From: Sanguibacter keddieii
GTDB lineage: Bacteria > Actinomycetota > Actinomycetes > Actinomycetales > Actinomycetaceae
Length of the DNA: 37,806 bases
NCBI RefSeq assembly: GCF_001064145.1
Contig: NZ_JVOJ01000025.1
Span: 1-37,806 of the forward strand
Direction of reading: 5' to 3'
The notes beneath the pieces were generated by a model. The model was not told the DNA's origin and did no database searches. It saw only the letters and a list, made by a program, of their open reading frames with translations. Made by a program: the position numbers and the translations under genes. How positions within the stretch are numbered: the stretch's first letter is position 1; every line of letters starts with the position of its first letter. Positions 14,986-24,014 of the stretch are shown here, in pieces.

Positions 14986-15115
14986 GCCCCGCCGCGTCCC
15001 CCGCCGCACCCCCGCCGCACCCCCGCCGCACCCCGCGGCACGCCCCCGCGTCGTCGCTTCACCGCCCGCTGCACCCACACCTCGTCAACCTACACCCAAC
15101 AGATACCCAACAATG

Positions 15116-15220
15116 TCGCACGTAATTCCCCCACCACTATTTCAATGTTTGAAATCAGACCGTTGAAATCATGCGGTTTTAAGCCGCACTCAAAAACTGA
15201 CCAAAGGGAATTACGTGCGA
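15116..15220 (+). repeat. 105-bp palindromic element, copy 3 (forward)
   Basis: Arms TCGCACGTAATT and AATTACGTGCGA, extended to CCCC/GGGA. The inner hairpin is ATTTCAA/TTGAAAT. The linker CAGACCGTTGAAATCATGCG is the main subtype, followed by ACTCAAAAACTGACC, which is also seen in the copy at 20739. Outside the arms, CCCAACAATG on the left and CTTTTGGGG on the right suggest that the element extends by about eight bases on each side. Confidence 0.88.
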
Positions 15221-15295
15221 CTTTTGGGGGCTGAGTCCCTTTCGACCTACTCACCCCCACCGGCCACGTACCGCTCGACCAGTATGTCAAGCGAC

Positions 15296-15301
15296 TAGAC
15301 T
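15296..15301 (+). promoter_or_regulatory. Candidate -10 box TAGACT before hrpA
   Basis: TAGACTGG is followed by the ATG nine bases after the hexamer, and no ribosome binding site is present. A -35 box like CTCGAC (15275-15280) is weak. Confidence 0.45.
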
Positions 15302-15310
15302 GGCTCTATC

Positions 15311-18300
15311 ATGCCTGACTCTCGCCCCGCCAAGCCCCGCTCCTCCGAGCCAAAAGCGCGCAAAGCGCGACCGCGCCGCGCGAGCCGCGAGCACGCGCGC
15401 CCCTTCAAGCCCTTCACGCCGGAGCAGCTAGCCGAGCGCGCCGCGGCAATCCCCGTCATCTCCTTCCCGGATCTGCCGGTGAGCGCCCGGCGCGACGAGA
15501 TCGCACGCGCCATCCGCGACCATCAGGTGGTCATCGTGTCGGGCGAGACCGGCTCGGGTAAGACGACGCAGCTGCCGAAGATCTGCATGCAGCTGGGCCG
15601 CGGCGTGGCCGGCATGATCGGGCACACCCAGCCGCGCAGGCTCGCGGCGCGCTCGGTCGCGGATCGCATCGCCCACGAGCTGGGCCAGACCGTGGGCCGC
15701 GCGCGCGGCCAGGTGGTCGGCTACCAGGTGCGTTTCACGGACGAGATCGGCCCCACGACCCTGGTCAAGCTCATGACGGACGGCATTCTGCTGGCGGAGA
15801 TCCAGTCGGATCCGATGCTGCGCCGCTACGACACGCTCATCATCGACGAGGCCCACGAGCGCAGCCTGAACATCGACTTCATCCTCGGCTACGTCGCGCG
15901 CCTGCTGCCCGCGCGCCCGGACCTGAAGGTCATCATCACGTCGGCGACGATCGACTCGGACCGTTTCGCGCGCCATTTCGGCACGTGGGAGGGCGCCCCC
16001 GGCTCGGGCCGCCTCATCGAGCCCGCGCCGGTCATCGAGGTGTCGGGCCGCACGTACCCGGTGGAGATCCGCTACCGTCCCCTCGGCCCGACGACGCCTT
16101 CGTCGTACACGTCCGAGGCCTTGCCCGCGCAGGCGGGCAAGCCCATCGAGGCCATCGAGACCACTGACGTCACCGAGTCCGGCCCCATGCAGTTGGTCCT
16201 GGAGGACCCGGACGACGAGCTGGCGACGCTGGGCTACGGCATGGGCGAGGACATCGACGTGGAGACCGCGATCTGCCACGCGGTGGACGAGCTGAGCGCG
16301 GAGGGCGACGGCGACATCCTGGTCTTCCTGCCCGGCGAGCGCGACATCCGCGACACGGAGGCTGCCCTCCTCGATCACCTGAAGGGACGAGGCCGGCGCG
16401 CAGGAGACGACAAGGGCGCCCACCCGGGAGACATCGAGATCCTGCCCCTGTACGCGCGGCTGACGGCGGCTGAGCAGCATCGCGTGTTTGAGCCGCACCG
16501 GCTGCGCCGCGTGGTCCTGGCGACGAACGTCGCGGAGACGTCGCTGACGGTGCCGGGCATCCGCTACGTCATTGACCCGGGTTTGGCGCGTATTTCCCGC
16601 TATTCCAACAAGACGAAGGTGCAGCGCCTCCCGATTGAGCCGGTCAGCCAGGCGAGTGCGAACCAGCGCGCGGGCCGATGCGGCCGAGTCGCCGAAGGCG
16701 TGGCGATCCGCCTGTTCTCCCAGGCCGATTACCTCTCGCGCCCGCGTTTCACGGAGCCGGAAATCCTGCGCACGTCGCTGGCCAGCGTCATCTTGCAGAT
16801 GGCGTCCCTCGGCCTGGGCGCGGTCGAAGACTTCCCATTCCTGGACGCCCCGGATCGGCGCGCGGTGCGCGACGGCGTGGCCCTCCTCGTGGAGATTGGC
16901 GCGCTCGCGCAGGATCGCGAGACCGCGGACGCGGCCCCTGCCTCGTCCCAGTACAGGCTCACCGGCATCGGCCGGGACCTGGCTCGCCTGCCGATCGACC
17001 CGCGCCTGGGGCGCATGCTCCTGGAGGCCGAGCGCCTGGGCTGTGCCTCGGAGGTGCTCGTCATTGTGGCGGCGCTGTCGATCCAGGACGTGCGCGAGCG
17101 CCCGGCCGAGCATCAGGGCACGGCGGACGCCTCGCACGCGCGCCTGGCTGACCCGCATTCGGACTTCATCACGTACCTGAACCTGTGGCGCTACCTGGCG
17201 GTGCAGGCGCGCGACCTGTCGGGCTCGGCGTTCCGGCGCATGTGTCGCGCGGAGTTTTTCCACTACCTGCGCTGGCGCGAATGGCGCGACGTCGTCGGCC
17301 AGCTGCGCCAGATGGCCCGGACGCTGGGGATTGGCGCGGGGCCGGTGGGCGAGCCGTCGACGGGCGACGTCGTGGAGGCCGCCCGCTTCGGCGGCGCGCA
17401 GGACGCGGCCGTTCGCGCGGTCCTGACCTACGGGCAAGGGCCGGCTTCCGTGGACGCGGACCAGGTGCACCGCTCGCTGCTGGTCGGCCTGCTGTCCTAC
17501 CTGGGCTCATGGGATGAGACGAAGCGCGACTACGAGGGGGCGCGCGGCACACACTTCACGATCTGGCCGGGCTCGGGCGTGAGCGGGCACCCCGCCTGGG
17601 TGATGACCGCGGAGCTCGTGGAGACCTCGCGCTTGTTCGCGCGCACGGTGGCCCGCATCCGCCCGGAGTGGGTGGAGCCGGCGGCGCGCGGCCTGCTCAA
17701 GCGCTCGTATTCGGAGCCGTTCTGGTCGGTCGGCAAGGGCGCGGCGATGGTGCGCGAACGCGTGACCCTCTACGGGCTGACGCTGGCGGCGGACCGCGAG
17801 GTGCTGCTGGGGCGCTTGGGTGACCTCGTCATCGACGAGGCCGTGGCCGCCTCGCGCTCTCACGCTCCGCGCGCGGGGTCGCTGGAGGCCCTGGCGGCCG
17901 GCTTGGTGTCGGCGTCGAAGGATCCGCTATCGTCGGGGTCGTTTGAGCCGCGTCATTTCGAGGAGCTGGCGGCCGCGCGCGAGGGGACGACGGCCCGCGA
18001 GCTGGCCCGCGAGATGTTCATTCGTAACGCCCTGGTGGATGGCCAGTGGAGGGAGAGGCACGGTTTCCAGCGCCGAAACGAGGCCCTGGTGGAGCAGGCC
18101 CGCGAGGTTGAGCGCCGTAGCCGCACCCACGGCCTCGTCGCGGACGAGCAGGCGCGCTTCCGTTTCTTCGACGACCTGATCCCCGAGCACGTGACCAGTG
18201 CGGCGGCGTTCAACCGCTGGTGGAAGGACGAGCGCCGGGAGCATCCCGATTTGCTGATTTACCCGGCGTCCCTGCTGATGCCGCGCGAGGCGACGTCGGG

Positions 18301-20167
18301 CGAGGGCTTCCCGGATCGGTGGCAGTGCGGCGATCTGTCGCTGCCTTTGAGCTACGAGTTCGCGCCGGGCAGCCCGCGCGACGGCGTGTCGATGCGCATC
18401 CCGATCGAGGTGCTCGAGCGCGTGAGCGATGCGGGCACGGACTGGCTGGTCCCCGGCATGCGCGAGGATCTGCTGACCGAGGCGATCCGCGCTCTGCCCA
18501 AGGGCGTGCGCCGCCTGCTGGCCCCCGCGCCGGACGTGGCCGCGTCGGTGGCTCGCTGGATCGAGCAGGCGGGCGACGAGCCGGTCGAGGCCGTGGCGGC
18601 GTCAGCGGACGAATCCGCCGGGAACGTGAAGAAGGCAGCAAGCTCCGACGAGCCGGACCCCCTGAGCCTGGACGCCGCGATGGGCCGCCTGGCGGCGTGG
18701 GGCGCGACCTCGGGCCGTCTCTCGACGCGCAATTCTCCCGCGAAGGCACCGAAGAAGGCGGCACAAAAGGAGGCCCCTGAACAGGCGCCGACCACCCAGG
18801 GCGCCGAAGCGACCGCCGAGAAGCCCACGCGCCGCACGCTCACCGAGGGCTCCGTCCTGGATGCCCTCGCTCACGCGGTGCGCGTCCTGCGCGGCGTGGA
18901 CCTGAGCGAGGCGGACCTGGCGCACGCGCGCGCCCACCTGCCCGACCACCTGCGCATGACCTTCGTCGTCACCGACGCCTCAGGCAAGGAGCTGGGCGCG
19001 GGCAAGGACCTGGCCTACCTGCAGCGATCCCTCGCCAGCGACGCGAACAAGGCTGTGCGCACGGCCGTGCGCGCGGCCCTCGAGGAGGCCGGCGAGAAGC
19101 AGGCCCGCAGGAACAAGCGCGGACGCGGGGCCTCGGGCAAGGCCGCCGCGCGCGGTGGGGAGGATTCCTCCACCCGCGCCTCCGCCTCCGACGGCGGCGC
19201 GCCGTCCGCACCCGGGGGCGCGCGTGCGCCGAAGGGCACCCAGGCCTCGGCCCCCGCGCCCGACCCGGCGTTCCACGCGGACGGCGTCACGCAGATGCCG
19301 ACGCTGCCGCGCTCGATCACCCAGACCTCGGGCTCGATGACGCTGCGGGCCTTCCCCGCGCTGGTCCCCCAGGGCAGCGCCGCAGCACCGGCGGCGGGCG
19401 TGCGCGTCATGGCCAGCGCCGCCGAAGCCGACCGCGAGCACCGCGCCGGCCTCGCCCGCCTGCTGCTCGCCCGCGTCGCCCTGGCGACGAACCGCGTCAC
19501 CACGCGCTGGACGGGCCGCGAAGCCCTCATGCTGGCGGCCTCCCCCTACGCGGACACGGCGGCCCTGGTCGCGGACGCGCAGCTGGCCTCGGCCCTCGCC
19601 CTCGTGGACGAGCTGAGCACCCCCGCCGACGTGCGCGACCCCGAGGCCTTCGAAGCGCTCGTGGCGGCCGCGCGCGACGCCCACGAGGACCGCGTCTACC
19701 AGATCCTCTCCCACGTCGTGCGGGCCCTGGAGGCCAGCGCCGAGGCCGACGCCGCCGTGCGCTCCCACCCCCAGGCCTCCCTCAAGGAGACGACGCGCGA
19801 CGTCGCGGCGCACGGGCGGACCCTGCTCTACGAGGGCTTCGTGTCAGCCACGCCCGCCTTCGCGCTGCCGCACCTGGCCCGCTATCTGCGCGCCGGGGCC
19901 GTGCGCATCGAGCGCGCCGCCTCCTCGCCCGGGGCGCTGGCTCGCGACCTGGAGGACATGGACCGCATCCACCAGGCCGAGGCCGAGATCGCCGCCACGC
20001 GCGAGGCGCTGGAACGGCGCCCCTACGATGCCCAACGCGACGCCGCCCTCACCCAGGCGCGATGGATGGCCGAGGAGCTGCGCGTCTCCATGTTCGCCCA
20101 GACCCTGGGCACGCCGAACAAGGTCTCCATGAAGCGCCTGCTCGGCGTGCTCGCGGGGGCCCGGTGA
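15311..20167 (+). CDS. hrpA: DEAH-box ATP-dependent RNA helicase HrpA
   Basis: 1618 residues, longer than the roughly 1300 of E. coli HrpA. It unwinds RNA and has been linked to rescue of stalled ribosomes in E. coli. Motif I is GETGSGKTT (78-86), motif II DEAH (179-182), motif III SAT (211-213) and motif VI QRAGRCGR (452-459). The helicase-associated and OB regions follow, then the HrpA-specific C-terminal DUF3418 region. The extra length comes mainly from Ala, Lys, Ser and Pro-rich segments at about 1090-1180 and 1270-1340. Two copies of the dispersed 14-bp motif lie within the gene. The Arg/Lys-rich N-terminal tail (residues 1-30) is a possible RNA-binding extension. The next gene overlaps by GTGA. 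Confidence 0.95.
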   Translation: MPDSRPAKPRSSEPKARKARPRRASREHARPFKPFTPEQLAERAAAIPVISFPDLPVSARRDEIARAIRDHQVVIVSGETGSGKTTQLPKICMQLGRGVAGMIGHTQPRRLAARSVADRIAHELGQTVGRARGQVVGYQVRFTDEIGPTTLVKLMTDGILLAEIQSDPMLRRYDTLIIDEAHERSLNIDFILGYVARLLPARPDLKVIITSATIDSDRFARHFGTWEGAPGSGRLIEPAPVIEVSGRTYPVEIRYRPLGPTTPSSYTSEALPAQAGKPIEAIETTDVTESGPMQLVLEDPDDELATLGYGMGEDIDVETAICHAVDELSAEGDGDILVFLPGERDIRDTEAALLDHLKGRGRRAGDDKGAHPGDIEILPLYARLTAAEQHRVFEPHRLRRVVLATNVAETSLTVPGIRYVIDPGLARISRYSNKTKVQRLPIEPVSQASANQRAGRCGRVAEGVAIRLFSQADYLSRPRFTEPEILRTSLASVILQMASLGLGAVEDFPFLDAPDRRAVRDGVALLVEIGALAQDRETADAAPASSQYRLTGIGRDLARLPIDPRLGRMLLEAERLGCASEVLVIVAALSIQDVRERPAEHQGTADASHARLADPHSDFITYLNLWRYLAVQARDLSGSAFRRMCRAEFFHYLRWREWRDVVGQLRQMARTLGIGAGPVGEPSTGDVVEAARFGGAQDAAVRAVLTYGQGPASVDADQVHRSLLVGLLSYLGSWDETKRDYEGARGTHFTIWPGSGVSGHPAWVMTAELVETSRLFARTVARIRPEWVEPAARGLLKRSYSEPFWSVGKGAAMVRERVTLYGLTLAADREVLLGRLGDLVIDEAVAASRSHAPRAGSLEALAAGLVSASKDPLSSGSFEPRHFEELAAAREGTTARELAREMFIRNALVDGQWRERHGFQRRNEALVEQAREVERRSRTHGLVADEQARFRFFDDLIPEHVTSAAAFNRWWKDERREHPDLLIYPASLLMPREATSGEGFPDRWQCGDLSLPLSYEFAPGSPRDGVSMRIPIEVLERVSDAGTDWLVPGMREDLLTEAIRALPKGVRRLLAPAPDVAASVARWIEQAGDEPVEAVAASADESAGNVKKAASSDEPDPLSLDAAMGRLAAWGATSGRLSTRNSPAKAPKKAAQKEAPEQAPTTQGAEATAEKPTRRTLTEGSVLDALAHAVRVLRGVDLSEADLAHARAHLPDHLRMTFVVTDASGKELGAGKDLAYLQRSLASDANKAVRTAVRAALEEAGEKQARRNKRGRGASGKAAARGGEDSSTRASASDGGAPSAPGGARAPKGTQASAPAPDPAFHADGVTQMPTLPRSITQTSGSMTLRAFPALVPQGSAAAPAAGVRVMASAAEADREHRAGLARLLLARVALATNRVTTRWTGREALMLAASPYADTAALVADAQLASALALVDELSTPADVRDPEAFEALVAAARDAHEDRVYQILSHVVRALEASAEADAAVRSHPQASLKETTRDVAAHGRTLLYEGFVSATPAFALPHLARYLRAGAVRIERAASSPGALARDLEDMDRIHQAEAEIAATREALERRPYDAQRDAALTQARWMAEELRVSMFAQTLGTPNKVSMKRLLGVLAGAR

Positions 20168-20670
20168 AGCGCCAGGACGCCCATGTCCTCGCACGTTCAC
20201 TCATGGACGCTGCGGGGCTGACCGACTGGCGTTTCCGCTTCGACCACGCCAAGCGCCGGGCGGGCGCGTGCACGCATGCCTCGCGCACGATCAGCTTGTC
20301 CGGGCCGCTCACCGACCTGTACGACGCTGACACGATCCGGGGCGTGATCTTGCACGAGATCGCCCACGCCCTCGTCGGCCCCGCCCACGGGCACGACGCC
20401 GCGTGGAAGCGGGCTGCACGCGCCCTCGGCGCCCCGGATTCCGCGCGGCTGCCCTCGTCCCTGCCCTCCCCGGACGCGCCCTGGGTGGGCACGTGTCCGC
20501 GCTGCGGGGCCACCCGCCGCCTGTACCGGGCACCGCGCCGCGTCTCCTCGTGCGGGGTGTGCTCCCGCACCTTCAACCCGGCGCTGATCCTCACGTGGGA
20601 GCACCGCGGGCAGGCCACCTCGCCCGGGCGCGCCTACGAGCGCGAGCTCGCCTCGATCCGCCACCGTTAG
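20164..20670 (+). CDS. SprT-like zinc metalloprotease domain protein
   Basis: 168 residues. The SprT-like domain is related to Spartan, which degrades DNA-protein crosslinks. The zinc-protease motif HEIAH (64-68) and a third His in GHDAAW (H77) are present. The C-terminal zinc ribbon is CPRC (111-114) and CGVC (130-133). Both are the marks of the family. The start is GTG 20164, which overlaps the stop codon of hrpA in GTGA, so the two are translationally coupled. Longer in-frame starts would run inside hrpA. The pairing with an RNA helicase hints at a shared role in clearing stalled complexes, which is inference. Confidence 0.87.
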   Translation: MKRQDAHVLARSLMDAAGLTDWRFRFDHAKRRAGACTHASRTISLSGPLTDLYDADTIRGVILHEIAHALVGPAHGHDAAWKRAARALGAPDSARLPSSLPSPDAPWVGTCPRCGATRRLYRAPRRVSSCGVCSRTFNPALILTWEHRGQATSPGRAYERELASIRHR

Positions 20671-20738
20671 CGTTCCGCCGCCGTTAGCGTTACCACCGCC
20701 GCCGGCCAATCCCCTACATGATCACTTACCCAAAAATG

Positions 20739-20843
20739 TCGCACGTAATTCCCCTCTCACTCTTTCAAACTTTGAAATCGAGCCATTGGAATTGCAACGT
20801 TTTAAGCCATACTCAAAAACTGACCAAGTTAAATTACGTGCGA
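20739..20843 (+). repeat. 105-bp palindromic element, copy 4 (forward)
   Basis: Arms as in copy 1. The linker is of the ATTGGAATTGCAACG subtype, and the inner hairpin is TTTCAAA/TTTGAAA. The outer flanks CCAAAAATG and GTTTTGGGG pair beyond the arms, giving the clearest case for an extended stem. Confidence 0.88.
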
Positions 20844-20864
20844 GTTTTGGGGAGGGGCCTGCCA

Positions 20865-20912
20865 GGCCCAGCCTCGGGACCAACCTCGGGCCCAGCCTCA
20901 GGCCCAGCCTCG
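20865..20912 (+). repeat. 12-bp tandem repeat GGCCCAGCCTCG, four units
   Basis: The units are GGCCCAGCCTCG, GGACCAACCTCG, GGCCCAGCCTCA and GGCCCAGCCTCG, without gaps. It lies just downstream of the palindromic element. The unit resembles the reverse complement of the dispersed motif. Confidence 0.75.
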
Positions 20913-21034
20913 GGGCCGGAAAGCTGCCCGCGGCGTGCATCTGCCCACGTCACAGTTTTATTACCCGTACAAGCGCGCACACACCCGCCCCACGGCGATA
21001 CCCTTGATTCCAACACCCCCGAGAGAAGGAAGCC

Positions 21035-21568
21035 ATGGGTACCACCGCCAGCCCCGACGCCACCACCGCTCCCGACCGCGAGGTCCTCACCTGGGAGGGC
21101 TTCGGCGACGCGTCCCGTGAGCTCACCCAGCAGATCGTCAACTCCGGCTGGATCCCGGACCTGATCATCGCCATCGCGCGCGGCGGCCTCGTTCCCGCCG
21201 GCGCCATCGCCTACGCGATGGATGTCAAGGCCATCGGCACCATGAACGTCGAGTTCTACTCCGGCATCGGCGAAACCCTTGAGGAACCCCAGCTGCTTCC
21301 CCCGCTCATGGACGTCTCCGCGATGGACGGCAAGCGCGTCCTCGTCGTCGACGACGTCGCCGACTCCGGCAAGACCCTCAAGATGGTCATGGACCTCATC
21401 GACGAGCACGGCCTCTCTCTCGACGGCTCCTCCTCCGTGCGCGTCGAGGCGCGCAGCGCGGTCATCTACAAGAAGCCCGTGTCCATCATCGACCCCGACT
21501 ACGTGTGGGCGCACACCGACAAGTGGATCAACTTCCCCTGGTCGACGCTCCCCGTCATCAAGCCATGA
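21035..21568 (+). CDS. Phosphoribosyltransferase (Gpt-like)
   Basis: 177 residues. It likely joins a purine base to PRPP in purine salvage. The PRPP-binding loop is RVLVVDDVADSGKTLKMV (101-118) with the DD pair. LIIAIARGGLVPAG (43-56) forms the pyrophosphate loop. The final DYVWAHTDKWINFPWS matches xanthine-guanine phosphoribosyltransferase-like proteins, where the aromatic residue stacks on the base. ATG 21035 has the ribosome binding site GAGAGAAGGAAG. The stop overlaps the ATG of the kinase gene (ATGA), so the two are coupled, which points to linked nucleotide or nucleoside metabolism. Confidence 0.88.
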   Translation: MGTTASPDATTAPDREVLTWEGFGDASRELTQQIVNSGWIPDLIIAIARGGLVPAGAIAYAMDVKAIGTMNVEFYSGIGETLEEPQLLPPLMDVSAMDGKRVLVVDDVADSGKTLKMVMDLIDEHGLSLDGSSSVRVEARSAVIYKKPVSIIDPDYVWAHTDKWINFPWSTLPVIKP

Positions 21569-22251
21569 CCTCCTTGCGGGCGGGCTCGGAACGGCAGGCG
21601 GATGCCTCTCCCGGGCGCGCCCAGGCCTCGTCGATCACCAGGCACATCGTCGAGGCCGTGGCCGAGCGCGCCCGCCTCAGTGACCCCGTGCGCGTGCTGG
21701 GCCTGACCGGTCCTCCCGGGACCGGCAAGACGACGATCGCCGCCGAGCTGGCGCACGCCCTGCCCGAGGCCGGCATTTCCGTTGCAGGCCTGGCGCCCAT
21801 GGATGGCTTCCACATGTCCAACGCAGTGCTGGCCGCGCGCGGGATCGCGGACCACAAGGGTGCACCCGACACCTTCGACGTGGGCGGATACGTCGCTCTC
21901 CTGGGGCGCGTGCGCCGCGGGGACGCGGTGGTGCTGGCCCCCGACTACCGGCGCGACCTGCACGAACCCGTCGCTGCCTCGCTCCCCATCGAGATCGACG
22001 GCGTCGTCATCACGGAGGGCAACTACCTGGGGCTGGAGCTGCCCGGATGGGCGGACGTGCGCGGCCTCATCGACCTGCTCGTTTTCATCGATACCCCCTT
22101 CGAGGAGCTCGCCTCGCGCCTGATCGACCGGCACATGAGCTTTGGCCGCGACCGCGCGGACGCCGCGCACTGGGTGCGCACGGTGGACGCGGCGAACATG
22201 GCCCTCGTCGATCGCACAAAGGAGCGCGCGGACCTGGTCCTGTCGCTGTAG
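21565..22251 (+). CDS. P-loop nucleoside/nucleotide kinase family protein (uridine kinase/PanK fold)
   Basis: 228 residues. Walker A is GPPGTGKTT (49-57). The fold marks are MDGFHMSNAVL, HKGAPDTFDVGGYVALL, then APDYRRDLHEP, ITEGNYLGLE and a lid DRHMSFGRDRADAAHWV. These are shared by the YggC/uridine kinase-like group related to pantothenate kinase. The substrate is not evident. Coupling with a phosphoribosyltransferase suggests nucleoside salvage. The ATG at 21565 overlaps the upstream stop (ATGA). The last codons and stop are copied three times in tandem (see 22237-22293). Confidence 0.85.
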   Translation: MTSLRAGSERQADASPGRAQASSITRHIVEAVAERARLSDPVRVLGLTGPPGTGKTTIAAELAHALPEAGISVAGLAPMDGFHMSNAVLAARGIADHKGAPDTFDVGGYVALLGRVRRGDAVVLAPDYRRDLHEPVAASLPIEIDGVVITEGNYLGLELPGWADVRGLIDLLVFIDTPFEELASRLIDRHMSFGRDRADAAHWVRTVDAANMALVDRTKERADLVLSL

Positions 22252-22293
22252 GCGCGTCCTGCCGCTGTAGGCGAGTCCTGTCGCTGTAGGCGA
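22237..22293 (+). repeat. 19-bp triplication of the kinase 3' end
   Basis: GTCCTGTCGCTGTAGGCGC, with the real stop codon, is followed by two further copies at 22256-22274 and 22275-22293, differing by one or two bases. The extra copies carry in-frame-like stop codons but are beyond the gene end. This looks like slippage or a recent tandem duplication. Confidence 0.85.
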
Positions 22294-22343
22294 GACGGAC
22301 CGACGCGCCACAGCCTCGTCACTGCACCCACACCCCCATAATT

Positions 22344-22448
22344 TCGCACGTAATTTCCCACGGTCAGTTTTAGAGCACCGCCGAAAACCGCATGATTTCA
22401 ACGATCTGATTTCAACGTTTGAAATGCCAGGGAGCGAATTACGTGCGA
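22344..22448 (-). repeat. 105-bp palindromic element, copy 5 (reverse)
   Basis: Read on the minus strand it has the main linker CAGATCGTTGAAATCATGCG, the hairpin ATTTCAA/TTGAAAT and CTCTAAAACTGACC before the closing arm. It lies between two plus-strand genes, about 90 bp before the CcdA fusion. Confidence 0.88.
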
Positions 22449-22538
22449 CTTTTCAGGGGACGGCCATGCCAAACGGTTGCCATGCTTGCCGTCGATAAGT
22501 AGCGCGCATTTTCAACCACTTCCAAGTAAGGTGAACCT

Positions 22539-23891
22539 ATGTTCCTCTTGCTTGGCCTTCTTGGCGGCTTCATCACGGGCATCTCCCCGTGCATCCTTCC
22601 CGTCCTGCCCGCGATCTTCCTCGGCGCCGCGGGCGGCCGCGACTCCGCGTCCTCTTCGAACGAGGCCGGGGCCGCCCGCTCATCCGCGTCCTCTGACGAA
22701 GCGAAGGCGGGCATCGACCCGGCGCTGTTCCGCGTTGCTCCGGGCGTGAACCTGGGCGGGGAAGCGCCGAAGAAGGCCGTGAAGGCCGACGGCAGCGACT
22801 CGGTGACGCGTCGTCCCGTGCTCATCGTCCTGGGCCTGGTCACCTCGTTCATGCTGATCACCGTCGCGGGTTCGGCGTTGCTGAGTCTACTGAACCTACC
22901 TCAGGCGCTGATCCGCTGGACCGGCATCGTCCTACTGCTGACCGTCGGCATCGGCATGATCGTCCCGAAGATCATGGAAGTGCTGGAGCGTCCCTTTGCA
23001 CGCCTGGCGCCTCGCACGACGGGTGACAGCGCGGGCTTCGGCCTCGGCCTCGTCCTGGGCGCAGCGTTCGTGCCGTGCGCAGGTCCCGTGCTGACCTCGA
23101 TCATCGTGGCCTCGAGCTCCGGGCAGATCACGTGGCACATCATCGGCCTGGCCATCTCCTTCGCGATTGGCGTGTCGATCCCGCTGATGATCGTTGCGAT
23201 CGCCGGTTCGGGCGTGGCCGCCCGCTTCCTGAAGACCCGCCAGCGCCCGCTGCGCATCGCCGCGGGCGTCGCCATGATCGCGCTCGCGCTGGGTATCGCG
23301 ACGGACGCCCCGATGGCCCTGCAGCGCATGATCCCCGACTACACGGCCGCGCTCGAGGCGAGCACCGGGGACGCCTGCGAGGACGGCGCGTGCGAGCCCG
23401 AGAAGGACGTCGAGGCGAGCACCGACTTCGCGCAGTGCGCGCGTAATGGTGCGAAGGATTGCGGCGTCATGCCGACGATCCAGGCCTCGGAGTGGCTGAA
23501 CGCCCTGGGCCAGCCGTCCGGCACGGTGACGCTCGTGGACTTCTGGTCGAGCTCATGCACGAACTGCCAGCGCGAGATCCCAGAGCTTGAGGCCATCTAC
23601 GAGAAGTACAAGGACTACGGCCTGGTCGTGGTGGGCGTACACTCACCCCAGCAGGCCTACGAGCGCGACGCCTCGGTCGTGAACGCGTCGATCGAGAAGC
23701 TGGGCATCACCTACCCGGTCGCCCTGGACCCCGACCTCGAGGCCTTCAAGGCTTACGGCGCGACGGCCTGGCCGACGCACTTCATCGCGGGCGCGGACGG
23801 CCAGCTGGTCGCGGTGGGCCGCGGCACGAAGGGCGTCGAGGAGCAGATCCGCACCCTCCTCACCGAGGCGGGAGCGTCCCTGCCCGACTGA
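22539..23891 (+). CDS. CcdA-thioredoxin fusion (DipZ-like thiol-disulfide protein)
   Basis: 450 residues. It likely carries electrons across the membrane to reduce extracytoplasmic disulfides. The CcdA part has the paired cysteine motifs GISPCILPVLP (C18) and FVPCAGPVLT (C180) in about six membrane helices. The outer part is a TlpA-like thioredoxin domain with WSSSCTNCQREIPELE (CTNC at 340-343) and the cis-Pro in TAWPTHFI. Between them is a Cys-rich stretch with CEDGACEPE and CARNGAKDCGV. A loop after the first helix contains a low-complexity insert, SSSNEAGAARSSASSDEAK, encoded over a copy of the dispersed motif. ATG 22539 is preceded by AAGTAAGG. DipZ of mycobacteria has a similar fusion. 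Confidence 0.9.
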   Translation: MFLLLGLLGGFITGISPCILPVLPAIFLGAAGGRDSASSSNEAGAARSSASSDEAKAGIDPALFRVAPGVNLGGEAPKKAVKADGSDSVTRRPVLIVLGLVTSFMLITVAGSALLSLLNLPQALIRWTGIVLLLTVGIGMIVPKIMEVLERPFARLAPRTTGDSAGFGLGLVLGAAFVPCAGPVLTSIIVASSSGQITWHIIGLAISFAIGVSIPLMIVAIAGSGVAARFLKTRQRPLRIAAGVAMIALALGIATDAPMALQRMIPDYTAALEASTGDACEDGACEPEKDVEASTDFAQCARNGAKDCGVMPTIQASEWLNALGQPSGTVTLVDFWSSSCTNCQREIPELEAIYEKYKDYGLVVVGVHSPQQAYERDASVVNASIEKLGITYPVALDPDLEAFKAYGATAWPTHFIAGADGQLVAVGRGTKGVEEQIRTLLTEAGASLPD

Positions 23892-23949
23892 GGTACCGCT
23901 CAGGCTTCTACAACGTAGCGAACCGCCACCTCACGCACGATGTAACGCA

Positions 23950-23979
23950 GCGAGCGGCTGCTGCGGGGTAGCCGCTCGC
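23950..23979 (+). terminator. Hairpin terminator after the CcdA fusion
   Basis: Arms GCGAGCGGCT and AGCCGCTCGC pair over 10 bp with a 10-base loop and are followed by TCTTTCC. It lies 60 bp after the stop codon and ends the plus-strand transcript before the convergent gene. Confidence 0.8.
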
Positions 23980-24014
23980 TCTTTCCGGCGGCGATACTGA
24001 CTCCCCTATCAATT

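Larger units (their letters stand above)
14986..15310. other. Spacer before hrpA: short GC repeats, palindromic element, promoter
   Basis: After the stop come four units like CCCGCCGCACCC (about 14989-15033). Then comes a palindromic element (15116-15220), and finally the promoter region of the helicase gene with a TAGACT box at 15296-15301. No gene is seen. Confidence 0.7.
20671..21034. other. Spacer with palindromic element and 12-bp repeats
   Basis: It contains a palindromic element (20739-20843) and four 12-bp repeats (20865-20912). A promoter region for the phosphoribosyltransferase follows, in which I see no clear -35/-10 pair, and then the ribosome binding site GAGAGAAGGAAG. No gene is present. 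Confidence 0.7.
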
